Shown here: positions 1 to 4,162 of the stretch, piece by piece
How the letters are laid out: every line of letters begins with the position of its first letter
How positions within the stretch are numbered: the stretch's first letter is position 1
From: CAYLLN01 sp036496265
GTDB lineage: Bacteria; Planctomycetota; Planctomycetia; Pirellulales; Pirellulaceae
Assembly (NCBI GenBank): GCA_036496265.1
Contig: DASXLL010000234.1
Span: forward strand, 1-6,117
Reading direction: 5' to 3'
Length of the DNA: 6,117 nucleotides
The notes under the pieces: model-generated
The model's database searches: none
What the model was told of the DNA's origin: nothing
What the model saw: only the letters and a program-made list of their open reading frames with translations
Made by a program: the position numbers and the translations under genes

Positions 1-163
1 ATTGTCGCAGCTGCGGCAGTGCCGCTGTGCTTACGTATCAAACGCGGATCATGTTGGCCAGTTCAAGCCGGCAAGCTGGCCGCTGGGAGTGCTAGCAATC
101 TCGACCTGAACCGCATCTTCCGTACACTGGACTGCACCGCACCCGAACAAGGAGAAGTGAGCG
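1..163. other. Non-coding leader with hairpins upstream of the UvrC-like gene
   Basis: No recognisable gene lies here. All three plus-strand frames were read. Two close early (stops near 92 and 108) and the third runs on as an out-of-frame shadow of the next gene. Two inverted repeats are visible. GGCCAG (56-61) pairs with CTGGCC (76-81) around a 14-nt loop, and GCGGC (13-17) pairs with GCCGC (21-25). Neither is followed by a T-run, so a classical terminator is not supported. The stretch could hold the promoter of the downstream gene or the tail of an upstream gene cut by the window edge; I cannot decide between these. Confidence 0.3.
149..154 (+). promoter_or_regulatory. Shine-Dalgarno site that fixes a GTG start
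   Basis: AAGGAG lies 9 nt before the GTG at 164. No ATG in the same frame lies close enough to give the whole GIY-YIG domain, so this strong site decides the GTG start of the UvrC-like gene. Confidence 0.7.
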
Positions 164-1345
164 GTGCCAAGCAACAAGCGATGGAGCGCCGAGGTCCAAG
201 AGTTTCGCGGTTTCGGCCGATCGGAATTTTGGCCGTTCCGCAGTCGGCTGAAATCGCTGCCTGTTGGCGAAGACTTCGCCGATGTTCGCCGCTCGCTTCG
301 AGATTGCTGCCCGGCGCGTGCGGGCGTCTACGGAATGATCGACTCGGGCCGGCGGCTGATTTACGTCGGCATGTCCATCGCGTTGCGCAAGCGACTGGTG
401 ACCTACTTTCAAGGTGGCGCAGCGATTCGAAAGGAATGCCGGATCGCGGGGAACACGGATCGACTTGTCTGGGAAGTCGTTGGCCATGAGCTGGCTGCTC
501 AATTGCGCGAGCTGGAGCTGATTCGCCGGCATCAGCCGCGGTTCAATGTGAAGGGCCGCCAGCCAGATCGCCCGTTGGGATACATCTATATTTCGCGCGA
601 GGATGCGCCGCGTATCCGCGTGGGGCGCCGTGTGCCGAAGGGTGCACGTTATTCGTGGGGTCCGCTGGCAATCGGCTGGCGGATCAAAGAATCGCTCGAA
701 GTCGCGAATCGATACTTCAAGCTGAGCGACTGCCCGGCGTCGGTGCCGATGCATTTTGCCGACCAGGGGAGTTTGTTCGCGCTCGAGCTGCGGCCCGAAT
801 GTTTGCGACACGAAATGGGGACGTGCCTTGGCCCTTGCGCGGGCGAATGCACCCGCGCAAACTATCTGGCTCAAGTGCGGACCGCCCAGGCGTTTCTCGA
901 CGGCCGCGATCCGGCTCCGCTCGCCAAGCTCGAGCAGGCATTGCACGATGCGGCCCAGCTTTGCCAATTCGAGCGGGCGGCCAGCCTGCGGGATCGGCTG
1001 GAAAGATTGCAATATTTGTACGATCGGCTCGAACTACTAAGAGAGCCGGCGCTCCCGGCTCGATTTGTGTATCCGGTTAACGTGGGCCGCCGGCAAGCCT
1101 GGTATTTTTTGGCGGATGGTCGGGTGGTGGGTGGAGTGCCAGTCCCGATCAACGGCGAGGAAGCAGAGAAATGCTTGCGGCGTTTGCGGCGGGCGTATCG
1201 ATTTGCCGAGGGTGTCGATGTGACAGCCGATCGCCCGGCGCGGCAGATTGTGTCGGCCTGGTTTCGCGCAAACCGCGACCATATGCACACCGTTCTTTCG
1301 CCCGACGAGGCCGAGCAATTCTGCCGTCAATTGCAGGCCGGTTGA
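164..1345 (+). CDS. UvrC-like GIY-YIG endonuclease lacking the RNase H-like half
   Basis: This 393-residue protein resembles the N-terminal half of UvrC, the nuclease of nucleotide excision repair. The GIY-YIG domain spans about residues 50-130: GVY at 54-56, YVG at 67-69, the LRKR arginines at 74-77, and E116 in LRELELI at the position of the catalytic glutamate, followed by HQPRFN. A cysteine cluster follows (C190, C213, C221, C225, plus C229). The spacing of the last three main cysteines matches the proposed Fe-S cysteines of E. coli UvrC. A UVR motif, the UvrB-binding helical hairpin, lies at about 253-293. UvrC is usually about 600 residues. The catalytic RNase H-like and HhH domains that make the 5' incision are absent, leaving only about 100 residues after UVR. 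By analogy with Cho it could make only a 3'-side incision (inference). The start is a GTG after AAGGAG. The FxsA gene follows 56 nt downstream. Confidence 0.88.
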   Translation: MPSNKRWSAEVQEFRGFGRSEFWPFRSRLKSLPVGEDFADVRRSLRDCCPARAGVYGMIDSGRRLIYVGMSIALRKRLVTYFQGGAAIRKECRIAGNTDRLVWEVVGHELAAQLRELELIRRHQPRFNVKGRQPDRPLGYIYISREDAPRIRVGRRVPKGARYSWGPLAIGWRIKESLEVANRYFKLSDCPASVPMHFADQGSLFALELRPECLRHEMGTCLGPCAGECTRANYLAQVRTAQAFLDGRDPAPLAKLEQALHDAAQLCQFERAASLRDRLERLQYLYDRLELLREPALPARFVYPVNVGRRQAWYFLADGRVVGGVPVPINGEEAEKCLRRLRRAYRFAEGVDVTADRPARQIVSAWFRANRDHMHTVLSPDEAEQFCRQLQAG

Positions 1346-1401
1346 AGTGACCGTTGATTCCAATTTGACGGCCACGCCCTGTCTCTCTACGATTCGTTGC
1401 G

Positions 1402-1893
1402 ATGTTCTTCTATCTATTTTTGCTGTTTATCGTTCTGCCGCTCGTCGAGATCATGATTCTCGTCAAGATCGGCATGGTGACGAGCTTTTGGGTGCCGATC
1501 GCGATTGTCGTCGTGACCGGCGTCGTCGGCACGGCGCTCGCACGGCGGGAAGGTTGGAAGGTGCTCCAGCGGATGCAGGAAGATGTCCGCACGGGTCAGA
1601 TGCCGGCCGACTCGTTGATCGACGGGTTCCTGGTGCTGCTCGCCGGTATTCTATTTGTGTTGCCGGGCGTGCTGACGGACGTCGTCGGGATCGTGCTGTT
1701 GTTTCCGCCGACCAGGCAGCTGGTGAAGCGCGGAGTGGCGGCGTGGTTCCGGCGGAATGTGGAAGTGCACATGGGGCGCATCCGCGGCGGCTACTGGGAG
1801 AACTCGGGCGGCTCGAATATGCCAGAGCACGACAAGATCATCGATGCCCGAGTGATCGGCACGCGGGTTGAAGATGCCCCCAAGCCGCGCTAA
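1402..1893 (+). CDS. fxsA: FxsA-family inner-membrane protein
   Basis: This 163-residue membrane protein belongs to the FxsA family, named for relief of F-plasmid exclusion of phage T7 when overproduced in E. coli; its normal role is unknown. Hydrophobic segments lie at about residues 3-20, 29-47 and 72-101. The family signature is clear: PLVEI near residue 13, ARREGW at 47-52, and LPGVLTDVVGIVLLFPPTR at 87-105, close to the usual IPGFLTD..G.LLL.PP.R. A basic, hydrophilic tail (106-163) follows and is presumably cytoplasmic. The ATG at 1402 gives the typical hydrophobic N-terminus, although no Shine-Dalgarno site is seen before it. It lies 56 nt after the UvrC-like gene on the same strand, so co-transcription is possible. 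Its stop is 18 nt from the convergent tpx stop. Confidence 0.88.
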   Translation: MFFYLFLLFIVLPLVEIMILVKIGMVTSFWVPIAIVVVTGVVGTALARREGWKVLQRMQEDVRTGQMPADSLIDGFLVLLAGILFVLPGVLTDVVGIVLLFPPTRQLVKRGVAAWFRRNVEVHMGRIRGGYWENSGGSNMPEHDKIIDARVIGTRVEDAPKPR

Positions 1894-1902
1894 GCTGTGC
1901 GG

Positions 1903-1924
1903 GTCGGCTTGCTAAAGGGCCGAC
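1903..1924. terminator. Weak stem-loop between convergent fxsA and tpx
   Basis: GTCGGC (1903-1908) pairs with GCCGAC (1919-1924) around a 10-nt loop, with possible G-T wobble pairs extending the stem. It sits between the two convergent genes and overlaps the tpx stop codon. There is no T-run on either strand, so this is at best a non-canonical bidirectional terminator or simply a transcript-end hairpin. Confidence 0.3.
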
Positions 1925-2430
1925 TGCAAGGCTTCCATCGCCGCGTGATAGTCGGGCTCGTTGGTTACTTCGCCGACGTACTCGGCGTGCGCCACTTTGC
2001 CGGCGGCATCGATTACGAACACGGCTCGGCATTCAATTTTCAGCTCTTCGATGAGCGTGCCCCAGTTGTTGCCGAAGCTGCGATCCTGGTAGTCGCTGCC
2101 GACGCGCATGTTCTTGATGCTCTCGGCGCCGCAGAAGCGGTTCATGGCGAACGGCAGGTCCATGCTCACCGTCAGGGCGTTCACCTTGTCGCCCAGCGCA
2201 GCCAGTTGATCGTTGAACTTCTTGGTCTGCATGGCGCACACGGCCGTATCGAGCGACGGGACTACGCTGATGATCGTCGGCTTGCCTTTCACGTCGGCGA
2301 GCGTGATTTCTTTCATGCCGCCTTCGAAGTAGTTCAACTTGAAGTCGGGGGCAGCTTGCCCGTCTTTTACTTCGTTGCCCGCCAAAGTGAGCGGCGTGCC
2401 CTTGAACGTGACGGCTTTCGAGCGGGACAT
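1912..2430 (-). CDS. tpx: Thiol peroxidase Tpx (atypical 2-Cys peroxiredoxin)
   Basis: Tpx reduces hydrogen peroxide and organic hydroperoxides using a reactive cysteine, with thioredoxin restoring the enzyme. The 172-residue length is normal for the family. The active-site pattern P-x3-T-x2-C is present at P58, T62 and C65 (peroxidatic) in VVPSLDTAVCAMQTKKF. The resolving cysteine is C100 in DLPFAMNRFCGAE, a Tpx hallmark. R135 in ECRAVFVID matches the conserved active-site arginine region. The neighbouring C134 is an extra cysteine of unknown significance. FGNNWGTLIEEL and the C-terminal EVTNEPDYHAAMEAL are also typical. There is no signal peptide, so it is cytoplasmic here. The ATG at 2430 is preceded by a purine-rich AGAGGAAAGG about 10 nt upstream. 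The upstream gap carries a palindrome and a weak promoter candidate. Confidence 0.95.
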   Translation of the reverse strand: MSRSKAVTFKGTPLTLAGNEVKDGQAAPDFKLNYFEGGMKEITLADVKGKPTIISVVPSLDTAVCAMQTKKFNDQLAALGDKVNALTVSMDLPFAMNRFCGAESIKNMRVGSDYQDRSFGNNWGTLIEELKIECRAVFVIDAAGKVAHAEYVGEVTNEPDYHAAMEALQSAL

Positions 2431-2476
2431 ATGACGATACCCTTTCCTCTGTCTGGCGAATCAAAACAACCGAATT

Positions 2477-2490
2477 TGCGACGCGTCGCA
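2477..2490. promoter_or_regulatory. Perfect 14-bp palindrome upstream of tpx
   Basis: TGCGACGCGTCGCA is a perfect inverted repeat with its near edge 46 nt before the tpx start codon. It could be an operator for a dimeric regulator. As RNA it would form only a short 5-bp hairpin with a CGCG loop. No known regulator consensus is recognised. Confidence 0.4.
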
Positions 2491-2508
2491 GCTCCGTGGT
2501 TACCGCTA

Positions 2509-2536
2509 AGTATCCGGTTTTGGAGTGCGCGTGCAA
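2509..2536 (-). promoter_or_regulatory. Possible sigma-70-like promoter for tpx
   Basis: On the minus strand, TTGCAC (2536-2531) is separated by 16 nt from GATACT (2514-2509). Matches to the -35 and -10 consensus are 3/6 and 4/6. If real, transcription would begin near 2502 and the 14-bp palindrome would lie just downstream of the start. The match is weak and planctomycete promoters often deviate from the consensus. Confidence 0.22.
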
Positions 2537-2561
2537 GGGGCACTAACAACCACCGAGATGG

Positions 2562-3152
2562 CTAGGGCTGCTCGGAGAGTGCTTGGATTTTCGGATCGTT
2601 CGGAAACAACGAGCGGGCGGCTCGCACGAGCGCCGGACGCAAATAGTCTGAAATCATTTCGCTGACTGGTTTGTCGTTCAAGTAGCTGGTGATCATGTTG
2701 CATTCGAAACAGACGAGTACCGATAGGCGATCATTGTCGTGCGTGAAATCAAGGCGGATGTCGGGATGGGGCGCGCAGTCTCTCGATTTATTCCACATGT
2801 AATAGTTTCGATCCTGCAGCGTGCGCGACAAGTCGGCCACGTTCGGCGGAGGGGCTGCGACTGGGCCTGCCAGAATGGGAAAATCTGCTGGCGTGGCCGG
2901 CCACTTTGCTTCATCCGCAAGTTTGCCGATACGATACGCTTCGACACGGTCCGGATATCGAACCGCAGCCAATCCGGCGGGGCCGCCAAAGATTCGCCGC
3001 AGATCGGCTTCCGCGTTGAAGTGTAGGTAGGTGAGTAATAGCAGATAGGCCGCGGCGAGCGTCGCCATTATCAGCAGCACCATCTTCGGCGAATAGCGGG
3101 GCGCCGGTTTCGATGTTATGGCTGGCTCGAAGGTTGGGCGGGTTTGATTCAT
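2562..3152 (-). CDS. Single-pass membrane protein of unknown function with a CFEC motif
   Basis: This 196-residue protein is not assignable to a function. Residues 1-23 are polar. A single hydrophobic segment lies at about 24-43 (MVLLIMATLAAAYLLLLTYL), followed by an extracytoplasmic-looking domain of about 150 residues. That domain holds a proline-rich stretch (98-103) and a cysteine motif: C126 in DCAPHPDIRLDF, then C148 and C151 in LSVLVCFECNMI. The CFEC strand followed by a short loop and SYLND resembles a set of planctomycete hypothetical proteins I recall. The paired cysteines could bind a metal or form disulfides (inference). The ATG at 3152 is preferred: an in-frame start at 3323 would overlap the upstream gene by about 158 nt and would put an unrelated-looking extension before the protein. 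No strong Shine-Dalgarno site is seen. The gene follows the 192-residue gene by 13 nt, so the two are very likely co-transcribed. Confidence 0.72.
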   Translation of the reverse strand: MNQTRPTFEPAITSKPAPRYSPKMVLLIMATLAAAYLLLLTYLHFNAEADLRRIFGGPAGLAAVRYPDRVEAYRIGKLADEAKWPATPADFPILAGPVAAPPPNVADLSRTLQDRNYYMWNKSRDCAPHPDIRLDFTHDNDRLSVLVCFECNMITSYLNDKPVSEMISDYLRPALVRAARSLFPNDPKIQALSEQP

Positions 3153-3165
3153 AATCGCGCCGTGC

Positions 3166-3744
3166 TTACTTGCCGGCTGCGGCTCGATAGCAATATTCGA
3201 ACAGCAACTCCCACTCAGCCTGTTGAATATCGAGACAAACTTCACGGGCAGCCGTTTGACCTCGCGCGACGGCTTGGCACAAATCGACAAAGGCAAATGG
3301 ATCCCAATCGCCTCCGGCGACAAGGGTGTGAACGAGTGACTCTTCGCTGCGCTTTGCAGCTAGGTTGGTCGCTTGCTGACCCAACTCGGCGAGAATCGGA
3401 TGCTCGCCGACGCAACGAAACCAGTATTTAGAGTTCGAGAAATCGCCTTCGCGTCGATGCATAATCGCGTGTAAGAAGCTGCCGGATGTCGTGTCAATGT
3501 TCTGACTGATCGTGTGCGACTCGTCGAGGCAGTCGTGCAGTAGCCAAACGCCCGAGACACAGCAGGCAGCCATTTCTGCGTCGGCAGGTTGCCTCCCGAT
3601 ATGTTCAAAGGCAGATTTCGCGCTGAGCTTTTTCAGGGTCGGAAGCTCGTTCGAATCCGGCTGGCCCGAATCGAGCGGTCGGCGTCTGTCCGTTTCCAGA
3701 AGGGGCGCGAATACGGGCCCGTAGGAATGAGGATCGAATTGCAT
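3166..3744 (-). CDS. Conserved planctomycete-type protein of unknown function (192 residues)
   Basis: No function is known to me. The protein is soluble, with no signal peptide or membrane segment. After a poorly conserved-looking, proline-rich N-terminus (1-50), the core contains CCVSGVWLLHDCLDESHTISQ (61-81), then GSFLHAIMHRREGDFSNSKYW (88-108) and WDPFAFVDLC (147-156), ending in EWELLFEYCYRAA (177-189). The histidines and acidic residues (H70, D71, D74, E75, H77, H92, H96, E99, D101) are dense enough to suggest a metal or active site, but this is inference. I recall very similar IMHRREGDF.NSKYWF proteins from planctomycete genomes. The ATG at 3744 has no clear Shine-Dalgarno site, so the start is uncertain. 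It is the first gene of a two-gene unit with the CFEC membrane protein. Confidence 0.75.
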   Translation of the reverse strand: MQFDPHSYGPVFAPLLETDRRRPLDSGQPDSNELPTLKKLSAKSAFEHIGRQPADAEMAACCVSGVWLLHDCLDESHTISQNIDTTSGSFLHAIMHRREGDFSNSKYWFRCVGEHPILAELGQQATNLAAKRSEESLVHTLVAGGDWDPFAFVDLCQAVARGQTAAREVCLDIQQAEWELLFEYCYRAAAGK

Positions 3745-3868
3745 TACGCGAATGGATGGAGAGCTGCAATAGTGTGGAATCTAGTGTGCGAACCACTCTA
3801 TCACACCCGGGCCGGTCGGTCAGGCGCGACTGATTTATCCGCTAGGGCGAACGCCAAAACAATTAATT

Positions 3869-3897
3869 TTGCCTTTTGGGGGGTCGTCTGGTAGGCT
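3869..3897 (+). promoter_or_regulatory. Candidate promoter of the surface-protein gene
   Basis: TTGCCT (3869-3874) and TAGGCT (3892-3897) are separated by exactly 17 nt. They match 4/6 and 3/6 consensus positions and lie directly beside an AT-rich patch that could act as an UP element. Transcription would start near 3904, leaving a leader of about 255-260 nt before the ATG at 4163. Confidence 0.3.
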
Positions 3898-3903
3898 ACG
3901 GGC

Positions 3904-4117
3904 GGTTCGACGCGGGGGCAAGCGCGGCCGAACCACACGGCGGAGAAAACATGGGCGTACCCGCGCGAAACACAGTTTCGCTTCTGACCACATTCTTGTG
4001 GGCGCTCATTCACCGTCGGCATTTTACCCGACGCGCTGGTGCGGCTCCGATTGGACCGCAAGCGACTCGTTCGCATTCTTGCACTCGGCATCCCATCCAT
4101 CGCTTCGATCGAAGCGA
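3904..4117 (+). ncRNA. Candidate structured 5' leader RNA (series of hairpins)
   Basis: Successive inverted repeats, read on the plus strand, are: GGTTCG/CGAACC (3904-3909 with 3929-3934) enclosing CGCG/CGCG; GCGAAAC/GTTTCGC (3965-3971 with 3975-3981, 3-nt loop); CCACA/TGTGG (3988-3992 with 3997-4001); CGTCGG/CCGACG (4014-4019 with 4028-4033, 8-nt loop); GCGG-c-TCC/GGACCGC (4041-4048 with 4053-4059, one bulged base); GCGA/TCGC (4062-4065 with 4071-4074); and TCGCTTC/GAAGCGA (4100-4106 with 4111-4117). They do not overlap, except for one base shared by an optional outer stem. No known riboswitch family is recognised. Short stems arise by chance in GC-rich DNA, so the call is tentative. Confidence 0.35.
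4100..4117. repeat. Perfect 18-bp palindrome upstream of the surface-protein gene
   Basis: TCGCTTCGATCGAAGCGA is a perfect inverted repeat, 45 nt before the ATG at 4163. It can act as a DNA operator, or in RNA as a 7-bp hairpin with a GATC loop. It is followed by a pyrimidine-rich stretch with two ATTCATTT copies but no continuous T-run. Confidence 0.5.
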
Positions 4118-4149
4118 GGAATTCATTTCTGTTATTCATTTATTCCGCT

Positions 4150-4154
4150 GGAGG
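4150..4154 (+). promoter_or_regulatory. Strong ribosome binding site of the surface-protein gene
   Basis: GGAGG is 8 nt before the ATG at 4163. It fixes the start of the large gene and places its N-terminus before the LEDR motif. Confidence 0.8.
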
Positions 4155-4162
4155 CAAGTCCC

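Larger units (their letters stand above)
3745..4162. other. 418-nt divergent intergenic region
   Basis: This region separates the divergent 192-residue gene (minus) from the surface-protein gene (plus). It contains an AT-rich patch at about 3856-3870, a plus-strand promoter-like site (3869-3897), a dense series of inverted repeats (3904-4117), two copies of ATTCATTT (4121-4128 and 4134-4141) and the ribosome binding site GGAGG at 4150-4154. No convincing promoter was found for the minus-strand gene between 3745 and 3850. Open frames crossing the region lack protein-like composition. Confidence 0.6.

Noticed and set aside
92..1012. Long minus-strand open frame (306 codons) opposite the UvrC-like gene
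   Set aside because: It is antisense to a well-supported gene and its translation is rich in Arg, Ala and Pro without recognisable motifs, as expected of a GC-rich shadow frame.
1897..2565. Plus-strand open frame of 222 codons across tpx
   Set aside because: It lies opposite tpx, which has complete active-site motifs. The frame has no ribosome binding site and no family resemblance.
3153..3323. N-terminal extension of the CFEC membrane protein to an ATG at 3323
   Set aside because: It would overlap the 192-residue gene by about 158 nt, and the added residues do not look like the rest of the protein. The ATG at 3152 gives a normal 13-nt gap.
3895..3960. Possible c-di-GMP or cobalamin riboswitch in the leader
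   Set aside because: Some strings (GACGC..., GGCAAG) loosely recall conserved riboswitch segments, but the ordered consensus elements and helices of either class are not present.
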